Shown here: positions 7,570-15,842 of the stretch, piece by piece
Layout of the letters: each line of letters begins with the position of its first letter
Numbering within the stretch: the stretch's first letter is position 1
Assembly (NCBI RefSeq): GCF_002927045.1
Contig: NZ_PRDW01000011.1
Coordinates: forward strand, 46,721 to 110,720
Direction: 5' to 3'
Length of the DNA stretch: 64,000 nucleotides
Source: Mycetohabitans endofungorum
GTDB lineage: Bacteria > Pseudomonadota > Gammaproteobacteria > Burkholderiales > Burkholderiaceae
Made by a program: the position numbers and the translations under genes
The notes under the pieces: generated by a model
Seen by the model: the letters and a program-made list of their open reading frames with translations, nothing else
The model's database searches: none
Told to the model about the DNA's origin: nothing

Positions 7570-8388
7570 ATGTACCAAGTCATCGCCACTGATCTGGACG
7601 GCACGCTGCTCAATAGCGATCACCAGGTCGATCCGTTCACTGTCGCCACACTGCAGGAGTTGCAAGCGCGCGGCCTGCATTTCGTGATCGCGACCGGGCG
7701 GCATTTCCGCGACGTTGCGGGAATCCGTGACCGGCTCGGCATCCGGCCGTATCTGGTCACTTCCAACGGCGCGCGCGTGCACGACGTGCGAGACAACCGT
7801 ATCCATGCGCACGACCTGCCCGAGGATATCGTCAAACGGCTAGTGGCGCCCGATATCGCCGGCACGCACGGCCGTGTCATCGTCAACTTGTTTGTCGACG
7901 ATGCATGGCTGATCGATCGCGAAGCGCCTCAGCTGTTGACGTTCCATCAGGATTCCGGATTTCGCTACGAGGTTGCCAACCTCGCGGCACATGATGGCCA
8001 AGGGGTGGCGAAGGTACTGTACATCGGAGACGCCGCTGACCTGCGCGTTGTCGAGCGTAACCTGGCTCGGCATTTCGGGGATGCGTTGTACGTGACGTAT
8101 TCGCTGCCCGATTGCCTCGAGGTGATGGCCGCTAGCGTGTCGAAGGGACGTGCGCTGGCACTCGTGCTCGAGCAACTTGGCCTGTCCGCCGAACGGTGCA
8201 TCGCGTTCGGCGACAACATGAACGACATCGACATGCTGGAGTCAGTCGGACACCCGTTCATGATGGGCAACGCCAACCCCGGATTGATCGCGCGGCTACC
8301 CCATGTCCCACGCATCGGCAACAATTTCGAGGCCGGTGTCGCCCATCATTTGCGCGCATTGTTCGCACCGCAGCGCGAGCCCGCTTAA
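7570..8388 (+). CDS. Cof-type HAD-IIB phosphatase
   Basis: Soluble HAD-superfamily phosphatase of the Cof/YbiV group, acting on small sugar or cofactor phosphates. The 272 residues carry motif I DLDGTLLNSDH (nucleophile Asp-8, Asp-10), motif II as VTSNGARVHD, a lysine in SKGRALALV, and motif IV GDNMNDIDMLESVG near residue 214. The C2-type cap lies between. The start at 7570 gives the canonical MYQVIATDLDGTL; the longer frame from 7519 has no family support. Substrate unknown. Confidence 0.9.
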   Translation: MYQVIATDLDGTLLNSDHQVDPFTVATLQELQARGLHFVIATGRHFRDVAGIRDRLGIRPYLVTSNGARVHDVRDNRIHAHDLPEDIVKRLVAPDIAGTHGRVIVNLFVDDAWLIDREAPQLLTFHQDSGFRYEVANLAAHDGQGVAKVLYIGDAADLRVVERNLARHFGDALYVTYSLPDCLEVMAASVSKGRALALVLEQLGLSAERCIAFGDNMNDIDMLESVGHPFMMGNANPGLIARLPHVPRIGNNFEAGVAHHLRALFAPQREPA

Positions 8389-8399
8389 AGCGGAGACAG

Positions 8400-8498
8400 T
8401 CGTCGTCATAGCCATAATAGACGGGGCGAGGAGCGACATACACTGCGGGTGGCGGCGCATAGACCGGTGCGGGTGACGCCGCCACGCGGGCGGCTTTG
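8400..8498 (-). other. small Pro/Tyr-rich protein remnant
   Basis: The minus strand reads SPAPVYAPPPAVYVAPRPVY followed by YGYDDDCLRF in one frame. Such Pro/Tyr-rich tails occur in small secreted proteins of Burkholderia. No start or signal peptide can be placed, and the segment overlaps the 3' end of neither intact gene. A decayed fragment is the best guess. Confidence 0.25.
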
Positions 8499-9563
8499 TC
8501 AGCCTGCCGCAACCTTGCGAAGCATCGGCTGGCGCGCGCCGCGCGCCAATGACGCATACGCGTCGACGTAATGCTGTGCCATGATCCGCGCCGTAAAGCG
8601 CTGTTCGAAGCGCGCGCGGATTTGTTCGCGGGACAGCGCCTCTACCTGCAACAAAGCAGCCACTGCGCCGTTGACATCCTCGCAAATGAAGCCGGTTACG
8701 CCGTGCTCGACCACCTCGGGCACTGAGCCGCGGTTGAAAGCGATCACCGGCGTGCCACATGCCATCGATTCGATCATGACCAGTCCAAACGGCTCACACC
8801 AATCGATCGGGAACAACAACGCTTTCGCGCCGGACAAGAAAGCAGGCTTCTGTGCTTCGTTGATTTCGCCAATGAATTCGACATCGCCGAGTGAGAGTAG
8901 AGGCTCGATCTCGTTCTTGAAGTACTCGCGATCGACCTTGTCGACCTTGGCGGCGATTTTCAGCGGCAGGCCGGCCTGCGCGGCGATGCGGATCGCGTGA
9001 TCGACGCGCTTTTCCGGGCAGATGCGGCCTAGGAACGCCAAGTACGTCGGCTTGATGTCCGTTTGCGGCACGAGTAGGTTTTCCGGCAGTCCATGATAGA
9101 TGGTATCGACCCACCCGGCACGCGGCAGCGGCACGCGCTGTGAATCCGAGATCGAAATGACGTGTGCCTGCGGGAAGCTGTCAAAGATCGGTTGCAGCTC
9201 CGGCAGGTCTAGGCGCCCATGAAGTGTGGTGACGAACGGCGTGTCGATCTGCGAGAACAGGGGCAACGGCAAATAATCAAGGTGAAAATGCAGGATGTCG
9301 AACTCGTGGGCCACGCGGCGCACCTGTTCGAGCATCAACATATGCGGCGCCATCCAGTCGCGGATGGACGGGTCCAGGCGCAATGCTTGGGGCCACGCCG
9401 CTTCAAGGCGTGCCGAAGTATGCGAGTCGCCGCTCGCGAACAGTGTCACATCTTGACCCAGCTCCACCAGCCCTTCCGTCAGGTATGACACCACGCGCTC
9501 GGTGCCTCCGTAGAGTTTGGGCGGCACAGCTTCGTGCAGCGGTGCGATTTGTGCGATACGCAT
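8499..9563 (-). CDS. family 4 glycosyltransferase
   Basis: GT-B fold retaining glycosyltransferase of 354 residues. The N-terminal domain starts MRIAQIAPLHEAVPPKLYGG and continues TERVVSYLTEGLVELGQDVT. The C-terminal domain has AFLGRICPEKRVDHAIRIA and the donor-site motif EPFGLVMIESMACGTPVIAF with the E-x7-E spacing. Donor and acceptor are unknown. Close homologues are often annotated as sucrose- or trehalose-type glycosyltransferases, but nothing here proves it. It lies alone, upstream of eroded DNA, not in the glycan cluster at 25-37 kb. GGAGAG lies just ahead of the start. Confidence 0.85.
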   Translation of the reverse strand: MRIAQIAPLHEAVPPKLYGGTERVVSYLTEGLVELGQDVTLFASGDSHTSARLEAAWPQALRLDPSIRDWMAPHMLMLEQVRRVAHEFDILHFHLDYLPLPLFSQIDTPFVTTLHGRLDLPELQPIFDSFPQAHVISISDSQRVPLPRAGWVDTIYHGLPENLLVPQTDIKPTYLAFLGRICPEKRVDHAIRIAAQAGLPLKIAAKVDKVDREYFKNEIEPLLSLGDVEFIGEINEAQKPAFLSGAKALLFPIDWCEPFGLVMIESMACGTPVIAFNRGSVPEVVEHGVTGFICEDVNGAVAALLQVEALSREQIRARFEQRFTARIMAQHYVDAYASLARGARQPMLRKVAAG

Positions 9564-9900
9564 TGCGTGCTCTCCTTACGAAAAATCGCCCTGCGCCTCG
9601 TTGCTGGAGGCGCTGCGTGTGGGCAACGCGGAAAAAATCGGCGAATCGGGCCACCGGTATGCCGCAGTCGCGGTCAGCCCGACGGATCGCGATATCGCGA
9701 TCGAAAGTTTTATTATCGAGGCGAGAGCGAGGAATTCGAGCAATTTTTCAAACTTTTAATATTGTTACAGCACGAAACATCGGCGCAACATCGCATTCCG
9801 ATCCATTGCGCCGCATTAGCACATCGTGAGGCGCGACGAACGCCGAGTGTGCTACAGAACTCGATTCACGTTGGGCAGCGTGGTATGGCGCACCGATCGA
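9564..9900. other. no intact gene
   Basis: Between the GT4 start and the cheZ remnant there is a short open plus frame (EKSPCASLLEALRVGNAEKI...) without start signals. An AT-rich stretch follows near 9700-9770. The GT4 promoter should lie at the left edge. Nothing else can be supported. Confidence 0.3.
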
Positions 9901-9901
9901 C

Positions 9902-10162
9902 GGCGAGCAAGTGCGTACACTGATGGCCGAGACGCGTTCGTTCCTGCAGGAATTGCCCGTGTCGACACAGGCCAACAACGTGCAGTTGCTCGAGTACATG
10001 TCGGCCAACCGGCATGAGCAGCTCACCGCCGCGCATGCCCCATATTCGACGGGGAGTCCGTCGAGCCTGCCCTATGATCCGCAGATCAATTACGAAGGGC
10101 GTACCGACAGCGTCACCAACCAGTCCCAGGTCGATGATCTATTGACCAGTCTTGGGCTCTGA
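9902..10162 (+). pseudogene. cheZ: cheZ (chemotaxis phosphatase) C-terminal remnant
   Basis: The frame reads VRTLMAETRSFLQELPVSTQ, NNVQLLEYMSANRHEQLT and PQINYEGRTDSVTNQSQVDD followed by LLTSLGL. CheZ has the same order: a helix with ET-x-FL, an NVQLLE-x-M-x-AQDFQDLTGQ catalytic helix, and a C-terminal QVDDLL-x-SLGF tail that binds CheY-P. Here the catalytic helix is altered (ANRHEQLTAA in place of AQDFQDLTGQ), the long helical hairpin is shortened and the N-terminus is lost. It cannot be functional. It implies loss of at least part of the chemotaxis system. Confidence 0.7.
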
Positions 10163-10164
10163 GA

Positions 10165-10509
10165 TTGAGTAAAAGATGGGCGCGCAAATGCGTCGCCGCG
10201 TACGATTGCAACCCATTGGAACAGGAACGGGGCACCGTGGTGCGCGAGTACATTGCCGATGGCACCGTATTCGGCATCGCCTGGCCCGGCCCTCAAATGC
10301 CCGAGATGCGCACGTTGCTGGGTACCTACTTCCCACAGTACGTTAGCGACATCCAGGCGCAACGCCGTGAACAGGGCGGCCACGGGCCGGTGTGGATGCG
10401 CAGCGGCGAGCTAGTCGTACATTCGGGCAGGCACATGGGCGACTTCAGCGGGCAAGCCTTCCTACCGCGGGCCTTGCCGGCCGGCATGACCGAAGCGGAT
10501 ATCCGCTGA
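10165..10509 (+). CDS. DUF2844 family protein, N-terminally truncated
   Basis: The body matches the DUF2844 group: RGTVVREYIADGTVFGIAWP, PQMPEMRTLLGTYFPQYV and HGPVWMRSGELVVHSGRHMG, ending MTEADIR. Members normally start with a signal peptide followed by a variable Ala-rich stretch. Here the frame begins at a TTG with SKRWARKCVAAYDCNPL and no signal peptide, so the 5' end was probably replaced when the cheZ remnant was joined to it. DUF2844 genes commonly precede a DUF3443 gene, as here (16-bp gap). The product may be unexported or dead. Confidence 0.6.
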   Translation: MSKRWARKCVAAYDCNPLEQERGTVVREYIADGTVFGIAWPGPQMPEMRTLLGTYFPQYVSDIQAQRREQGGHGPVWMRSGELVVHSGRHMGDFSGQAFLPRALPAGMTEADIR

Positions 10510-10525
10510 ACACAGGAGTGCTATC

Positions 10526-11743
10526 GTGACCCTAGTCAATACACGCCGCGGGCTCGCATGGCGCGCCGCGGCGCTCATGGGCGCCATAACGCTGGCCGCG
10601 TGCGGAAGCGGCGGCAATGCCAATTCGGCGGCCAGTTCTGCCCCCCTGGCAGCCAACGTTGTGCCGATCACGGTGGCGCAGGGGCTCGACCGGGTGGCCA
10701 ACATCGGCACCGTGTCCGTCACCATCTGCGCGGCTGGCAACGCCGCGCAGTGCCAGACGCTTGACAACATCCAACTCGACACGGGTTCGTATGGCTTACG
10801 GGTGGTCGCCGCGGAATTGTCACCCACATTGCGCGGCGCGCTGCAGCAGGCCACCGTGCCCAATTCGAATGCGCCGCTTGCTTCGTGCGCGTTGTTCGCG
10901 GACGGGTATTCGTTCGGTTCGGTGCGCATTGCTGACGTGACGCTAGGCGGGCGGACCGCCAGTGCGATCCCAATCCATTTAATCGGCGATTCTAAATTTC
11001 CGACGGTGCCGTCCGACTGCGTCGTGGGTCGATCGGAGAACGCCGCGTCGGAGTTGCATTCTCGCGGCATCCTCGGTGTCGGGGCGGCGGCCGTGGATTG
11101 CGGCAACCGATGCGCGACCAATGCGGCCGCCAGTTCCTACTTCAACTGCGCGAGTGCGTCCAACTGCGTGCAAACCGTCGTGCCGCTTGCCCAACAGATC
11201 GCGAAACCGGTGGCGAACGTGCCGGTCGACAACAATGGCGTAATCGTCGATATGCCCGCAATCGGCCCCTCGGGACAGTCTTCAGTCAGCGGCACCTTGT
11301 TGCTGGGTATCGGCACCGCATCCAACAACCGGCTGGGCAGCGGTGCGATGGTATTGACCACCGATGATTCCGGTAGCTTCAGCGCGACGTACAACGGCTC
11401 GAGGATCACCGGGTTCACCGATACCGGCTCCAACGGCCTGTTCTTCACCGACGCGTCGTTGCCCGTATGCGGCTCCGGCAGCCCGTTCTATTGCCCGCCC
11501 GGCCAACAGGCCAAGCTCCTCACCGTGACGGGCGCGAATGGCGCCACCCAGGCCGTCAATCTCAACGTGGGCAATGCGTCGATGCTGCTCAGCACGCCTA
11601 ATACGTTTGCGCTCAACGATTTGGCCGGACCGATGCCCCGCTACTTCGACTTAGGCATGCCGTTTTTCTATGGGCGGCGCGTGGCGGTGGCGATCAGCGG
11701 CAAGTCCACGCCATCAGGCAATGGTCCCTATGTGGCATTTTGA
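10526..11743 (+). CDS. DUF3443 family lipoprotein
   Basis: A 405-residue exported protein. The N-terminus has GITLAACGSGGN-type features (ALMGAITLAACGSGG), predicting a lipobox cleavage before Cys-28. The domain carries QLDTGSYGLRVVAAEL near residue 87 and GFTDTGSNGLFFTDASL further on. These two DTGS motifs resemble the paired active-site loops of pepsin-type aspartic proteases. Cysteines are frequent (CGNRCATN, CASASNC, CGSGSPFYCPP) and suggest periplasmic disulphides. Function of the family is unknown; it is usually linked with DUF2844. Confidence 0.8.
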   Translation: MTLVNTRRGLAWRAAALMGAITLAACGSGGNANSAASSAPLAANVVPITVAQGLDRVANIGTVSVTICAAGNAAQCQTLDNIQLDTGSYGLRVVAAELSPTLRGALQQATVPNSNAPLASCALFADGYSFGSVRIADVTLGGRTASAIPIHLIGDSKFPTVPSDCVVGRSENAASELHSRGILGVGAAAVDCGNRCATNAAASSYFNCASASNCVQTVVPLAQQIAKPVANVPVDNNGVIVDMPAIGPSGQSSVSGTLLLGIGTASNNRLGSGAMVLTTDDSGSFSATYNGSRITGFTDTGSNGLFFTDASLPVCGSGSPFYCPPGQQAKLLTVTGANGATQAVNLNVGNASMLLSTPNTFALNDLAGPMPRYFDLGMPFFYGRRVAVAISGKSTPSGNGPYVAF

Positions 11744-11759
11744 CGTGATGCACTGAGTG

Positions 11760-11787
11760 ACCGGTAACCGGTAACCGGTAACCGGTG
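11760..11787. repeat. 7-bp tandem repeat, four units
   Basis: The unit ACCGGTA occurs three times in a row, followed by ACCGGTG. It lies 16 bp after the DUF3443 stop. Each junction creates overlapping GGTAACC palindromes, so it can also form a weak hairpin. Confidence 0.8.
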
Positions 11788-11900
11788 GCCGCGGGACGGA
11801 ATCCCGGCACGAAGTATCGCAGGAAAGACGGCGTTGACTTGCGAAATAACCCGGGCGAGAGCCAAAGGAAGCGCGTCAACCCCCACACCGCGGACCATTT

Positions 11901-12085
11901 GCCGAACTGCTTGTCTTGCGCGCGTCCAAGCTCACCGAGTACCGAGCGCCCAAGACGCTGTCGCTCCGCGACGTTGCATAGGGTGCTGCAAAGCCTGCTC
12001 GGCGAAGCCGTGCCGAGTCGCGACATGCGCATCATCGTCGAGTCACAGTCACGGCGGACAGCGACCTGGCGATGATTTCGCCCGT
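11901..12085 (+). pseudogene. LysR-type regulator remnant
   Basis: The frame AELLVLRASKLTEYRAPKTL-SLRDVA resembles the effector-domain segment of LysR regulators (ELLVLVGP...TLRDVA-x-LPLVLPSRPH). After a TAG and a frame change, PSRDMRIIVES and then ADSDLAMISPVVRR follow in other frames. No HTH domain is visible upstream. It is broken by stops and shifts. The identification is tentative. Confidence 0.35.
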
Positions 12086-12096
12086 GGTCCGGCGTG

Positions 12097-12867
12097 TCAA
12101 CCGACAAAGGCCTTCTCGACCACATAGTGGCCCGGAGCCGAATTGCTGCCTTCGGTGAAGCCCATGCCATCGAGCAGTTGCCGTGTGTCACGCAGCATAT
12201 GCGGACTCCCACACAACATGATGCGGTCGTTGTCGATCGAGAACGGCGGCACGCCGAGCCGCTCGAACAATCCGCCCGTTTCGATCAGCTCCGTGATGCG
12301 CCCGCGATTCTGGAACGGCTCACGCGTCACGGTCGGGAAATACACCAGTTTATCGCGGATCAGCTCGCCGATATGCTCGTGCTGTGGCAAATGCTCGGTG
12401 ATGTACTCCTTGTACGCAAGCTCGTCGACGAAACGGCAGGTATGCGTGAGCACGATCTTCTCGTAGCGATCGTAGACGTCCGGGTCCTTGATGACCGACA
12501 TGAACGGAGCCAGGCCGGTGCCGGTGGATAGCAGCCACAGCGTCTTGCCGGGCAACAGGTTGTCGACTACCAGCGTGCCAGTCGGTTTCTTGCCAATGTA
12601 GATCTGATCGCCCACTTTCAGGTGCTGCAGCCGCGACGTTAGCGGGCCGTCCTGCACCTTGATGCTCAGGAATTCGAGGTTTTCCTCGTAGTTCGCGCTC
12701 GCCAGGCTATACGCGCGCAGCAGCGGTTTGCCATCCACTTCCAGGCCGACCATCGTAAACTGACCGTTATCAAAACGAAAGCCCGGATCGCGAGTGCAAG
12801 TGAAGCTGAACAGCGTGTCAGTCCAGTGATGCACGCTGAGAACGGTTTGTTGGGTCAGGTTGCTCAT
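12097..12867 (-). CDS. fpr: ferredoxin--NADP(+) reductase
   Basis: FAD enzyme that moves electrons between NADPH and ferredoxin or flavodoxin, feeding Fe-S assembly and oxidative-stress repair. The 256 residues show the FAD site RAYSLASANY (51-60), the phosphate-binding STGTGLAPFMSV (114-125), the NADPH-side motif IMLCGSPHM, and the C-terminal HYVVEKAFVG typical of the subclass IA bacterial enzyme. The length matches the family. It is monocistronic; upstream lies about 190 bp without a gene. Confidence 0.93.
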   Translation of the reverse strand: MSNLTQQTVLSVHHWTDTLFSFTCTRDPGFRFDNGQFTMVGLEVDGKPLLRAYSLASANYEENLEFLSIKVQDGPLTSRLQHLKVGDQIYIGKKPTGTLVVDNLLPGKTLWLLSTGTGLAPFMSVIKDPDVYDRYEKIVLTHTCRFVDELAYKEYITEHLPQHEHIGELIRDKLVYFPTVTREPFQNRGRITELIETGGLFERLGVPPFSIDNDRIMLCGSPHMLRDTRQLLDGMGFTEGSNSAPGHYVVEKAFVG

Positions 12868-13059
12868 GGTGTTTCAGTCGGATCGGTGGCCGTCGGGCCC
12901 GGCACGCGCGACGGTCTGGCTAAAAAGTATCAGGCAAGTTACCATTTTAACGCGTCGCGGCAAAGTTAACCGATGCTTGGGCAATGGCGCGTCGCCAGAC
13001 GTGACGAGCGGCACGCGGGGCAACGGGTAGTAGGCGCATTGCAACGCCGTGGACCCGTC

Positions 13060-13890
13060 CTAGTCCAGCCGCAACCGCGCTATGTACGGCAAGTGGTCCG
13101 ATAACCACGCGGTGCGGGGTGCGGGCTCGAGCCATTGCATTGGCGTGACGCCCCGTACGAACATCTTATCCAGCGCCAGCGCGGGCGAGAAGGCGGGAAA
13201 CGTCTTGCCAGCCTCGCCCAGCGTTGAGGCTACCTCGCGCAAACCGATCTCGGCGAATAACGGCTCCGAGTCGTTCTTCCAGTCGTTAAAATCGCCGGCG
13301 AGCACCAACGGGCCGGTTGCCGCCTCGCGGGCGATCCAATGGGCGATCCAGTTCATCTGGCGCAATCGCGACTGGCGGGTGAGCGCCAGATGGACGCACA
13401 GCAATGTGATCGGCGTGTTGTAAAGCGTCGCACGCGCCACCAGCAAGCCCCGCTTCTCGAAGCGGTGCGCGGAAATGTCCCAGCGCCCTCCTAGGTCGAG
13501 CGGATGCGGCGACAGGATCGCATTGCCGTGTCGCCACGATGGCTTGAAGACATTTGGCCCGAGCGCCAGCTGCAAGCGCAATGCTTGCGCTATTTCGGTA
13601 GCCTGGCACTGCCACACGTCGGTAAGCGCGCCTTGCAGCGGCTCGCCGAAGCCATTGCTGGCCAGCACGGGCGCGGGCATCCGGCGCGCCATGGCCTCCT
13701 GCAGGAAATACAGGTCGGCCGGCGTTGCCTGCATCCAGCGTTGCATCGACTGCCATGCCTGCAAGCCGAGCGGCGAGCGGCCCTTGTGCAAATTCCAACT
13801 GACGGCGACGAATTCCTTGTCGCCGGTGCACGGCACGTTGGGCAAGGTATCGCCGTGTCGCATCGGTCGACTATCCTTACGCGAGTTCAT
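13060..13890 (-). CDS. endonuclease/exonuclease/phosphatase family protein
   Basis: Metal-dependent EEP-fold hydrolase. Motifs in order are VSWNLHKGRSPLG, the catalytic Glu in LYFLQEAM, LLCVHLALTRQSRL, LVLAGDFNDW, and the C-terminal WLSDHLPYIARLRL with the Asp-His pair. The start at 13890 (MNSRKDSRPM) lies 8 bp after the upstream stop. A second ATG at 13863 has a better AAGGAT Shine-Dalgarno, so the start may be there. It forms a pair with the exported protein gene upstream. Substrate (DNA, phospholipid or inositol phosphate type) cannot be told from sequence. Confidence 0.85.
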   Translation of the reverse strand: MNSRKDSRPMRHGDTLPNVPCTGDKEFVAVSWNLHKGRSPLGLQAWQSMQRWMQATPADLYFLQEAMARRMPAPVLASNGFGEPLQGALTDVWQCQATEIAQALRLQLALGPNVFKPSWRHGNAILSPHPLDLGGRWDISAHRFEKRGLLVARATLYNTPITLLCVHLALTRQSRLRQMNWIAHWIAREAATGPLVLAGDFNDWKNDSEPLFAEIGLREVASTLGEAGKTFPAFSPALALDKMFVRGVTPMQWLEPAPRTAWLSDHLPYIARLRLD

Positions 13891-13897
13891 CACCCGC

Positions 13898-14401
13898 TCA
13901 CTGTTCCACAATGCTCGCCTGTACGCGATAGATGAGTTGCGGGTCGTGGTCCACCAGCTTCCACGATACCGTTCGCCCGGGCGGCACGAGCAGGCCGGGA
14001 TGGACAGCGGTGACTCGACGCGGCTGCGGGGGCAGCGCACAACCCTCAGCGGTCTGTGCGGCACGCGTATCCTCGAAGATCTCCTGTACGTCCAGCGACA
14101 GAACCGCCTTGCCGTCGTCAACGTGGGTCGGCGACACGGTCAGCGTGCGCGACAACTCGACGCTGGCCACCGGTTGGTTCTGGCAACCGACCTCATGCAC
14201 GACGCTACGCTTGTGTGTCTCCGACTTCGCTTGGCCGACCGTGGTCGTTGCGCCAAAATGGTCGACGCTGCGTCCATCCTGCACAACTTCGACATCCCAG
14301 CGTACCTTTGGCGGGCCATCTTGTGCGCATGCCATGGCGGCGGCCAAGGCCAGCAGCACGCCTGTGGCGAGTGTACGAAGGGCATTCAACAGACTTGTCA
14401 T
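13898..14401 (-). CDS. conserved exported protein of unknown function
   Basis: The start at 14401 gives MTSLLNALRTLATGVLLALA followed by AAMACAQDGPPKV, a clear Sec signal peptide cut after AQ or nearby. The mature part has the look of a small beta-rich periplasmic protein (VRWDVEVVQDGRSVDHFGAT, VELSRTLTVSPTHVDDGKAV) with two cysteines, CQNQ and GCAL, that could pair. No named domain is recognised. It is the first gene of a two-gene unit with the EEP hydrolase. A longer frame to 14479 has no RBS. Confidence 0.6.
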   Translation of the reverse strand: MTSLLNALRTLATGVLLALAAAMACAQDGPPKVRWDVEVVQDGRSVDHFGATTTVGQAKSETHKRSVVHEVGCQNQPVASVELSRTLTVSPTHVDDGKAVLSLDVQEIFEDTRAAQTAEGCALPPQPRRVTAVHPGLLVPPGRTVSWKLVDHDPQLIYRVQASIVEQ

Positions 14402-14619
14402 AAGGGGTTCTGACCTAGGTCGCCGCGATGGGTTCACGCCCCGCGCGGCGCCCGGGGTCTGCGTGCGCGAAACAGTCATGATAGCGGGGTTTGGTCGCGT
14501 GTGCGTGCGCGACGCGGCGTTGGCAGCAACGTCGCGCGACTGCTAGCTTGCACAACTTATTGACGCCGATACACTGAATTGGCGCCGCGCGGGGCGGCGT
14601 GGCAGCAGAGGAGGTGAAT

Positions 14620-15597
14620 ATGACTAACGCAATGGTCAGGCAGGAAATCGCGGTGGCGGCTTTCAAGCCGATCTATGACTTAAGTCAGATCGAGACGGCC
14701 TTGCATGACTTGTCCGATGGCGCCAGCGAGGCGTTGCGAAGCACCTACGAGAAAATGCTGAAGATCGGCGCGTTGCGCTTTTGCGTCAAGCCCAACCGGT
14801 TGCCGTCGATCGACGCGCTCGTCGACGAGTCGCCGAACTTTAGCGAGCCGCTGGAGGACGTGCGCAAACAGATCGCGCTGGTGGCCGAGACTGACGACAG
14901 GCTCGAATTGATGCCCATGCTGCTGCTGGGCGAACCCGGCATCGGCAAGACGCACTTTGCCCGGCAACTCGCGCGTCTGGTCGGCACCGGCTATCACTAT
15001 GTCGCGATGAGCTCGCTCACTGCGGGCTGGATCCTGTCCGGGGCGTCGTCGCAGTGGAAGAACGCCAAGCCAGGCAAGATCTTCGACGCGCTGGTCAACG
15101 GCGCTTATGCGAATCCGCTGGTGCTGGTCGACGAAATCGACAAGGCCGGCGGCGATGCGCAGTACGATCCGCTCGGCGCGCTGTATGCGCTGCTCGAGCA
15201 CGACACCGCGCAGTCGTTCATCGACGAGTTCGCCGAAGTGCCCATCGATGCATCCAGTGTTCTTTGGGTCGCGACGGCCAACGACGTGCACCGCATCCCG
15301 GAGCCGATCCTGAACCGGATGAGCGTCTATGAGATCCCGACGCCGGATCGCGATGGTGCGCGCCGTATTGCCCAGTCGATCTACTCAGAGATCCGCGAAT
15401 CGCACGCATGGGGCGCGCGTTTTCCGCAAGCGCTCGAAGAAGCGCCGCTGGACGTGCTGTCGAGCTTGTCGCCGCGCGTGATGCGGCGTGCCATCCTCCA
15501 CGGCTTCGGCAATGCGCGGCTGGCGGGACGCGATGCGGTGAGCGCGCACGACGTGGTACTCGATCGCCACGCGCGCAGACGCTCAATCGGTTTCTGA
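14620..15597 (+). CDS. AAA-family ATPase
   Basis: A 325-residue AAA+ protein. The start at 14620 has a strong GAGGAGGTGAAT in front, which decides it over the in-frame ATG at 14599. Walker A is GEPGIGKTH (104-112), Walker B LVLVDEIDKAGG (about 168-179), sensor 1 VLWVATANDVHRIP, and the arginine finger lies in PEPILNRMSVYEIP. The core resembles the ATPase module of Lon, but no protease or Lon N-domain is present. The role is unknown: possibly a stand-alone chaperone or a MoxR-like partner. Confidence 0.85.
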   Translation: MTNAMVRQEIAVAAFKPIYDLSQIETALHDLSDGASEALRSTYEKMLKIGALRFCVKPNRLPSIDALVDESPNFSEPLEDVRKQIALVAETDDRLELMPMLLLGEPGIGKTHFARQLARLVGTGYHYVAMSSLTAGWILSGASSQWKNAKPGKIFDALVNGAYANPLVLVDEIDKAGGDAQYDPLGALYALLEHDTAQSFIDEFAEVPIDASSVLWVATANDVHRIPEPILNRMSVYEIPTPDRDGARRIAQSIYSEIRESHAWGARFPQALEEAPLDVLSSLSPRVMRRAILHGFGNARLAGRDAVSAHDVVLDRHARRRSIGF

Positions 15598-15627
15598 CGC
15601 CGCCCGGGCCGCGCGCGCCGTGCGCGG

Positions 15628-15822
15628 CTATAGCAGCCGCACGATCAGCGAGCCCAGCAGCGTCAACAGCAGCGTCGACATGAACGGCAACGGCAGGCGG
15701 CGGCCGCGCCAGCTGAGCGCGAGGTCACCGGGTAAGCGACCGATGCCCAGCCGGGCGAGCCAAGGCCAGGTTGCGCTGAGGATCGCGGTTGCCATGAAGG
15801 TGGTCAGCAGCCAACGGAACAT
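15628..15822 (-). CDS. DUF2905 family membrane protein
   Basis: A 64-residue protein, MFRWLLTTFMATAILSATWP, with a second hydrophobic segment at the C-terminus (FMSTLLLTLLGSLIVRLL). Between them is GRLPGDLALSWRGRRLPLPF, the signature of DUF2905. Two membrane helices with a short conserved loop are predicted. It starts 20 bp after the stop of the methyltransferase gene and is probably co-transcribed, an arrangement common in beta-proteobacteria. Function unknown. Confidence 0.85.
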   Translation of the reverse strand: MFRWLLTTFMATAILSATWPWLARLGIGRLPGDLALSWRGRRLPLPFMSTLLLTLLGSLIVRLL

Positions 15823-15842
15823 GGGCAGGCTAGCCTCATGAG

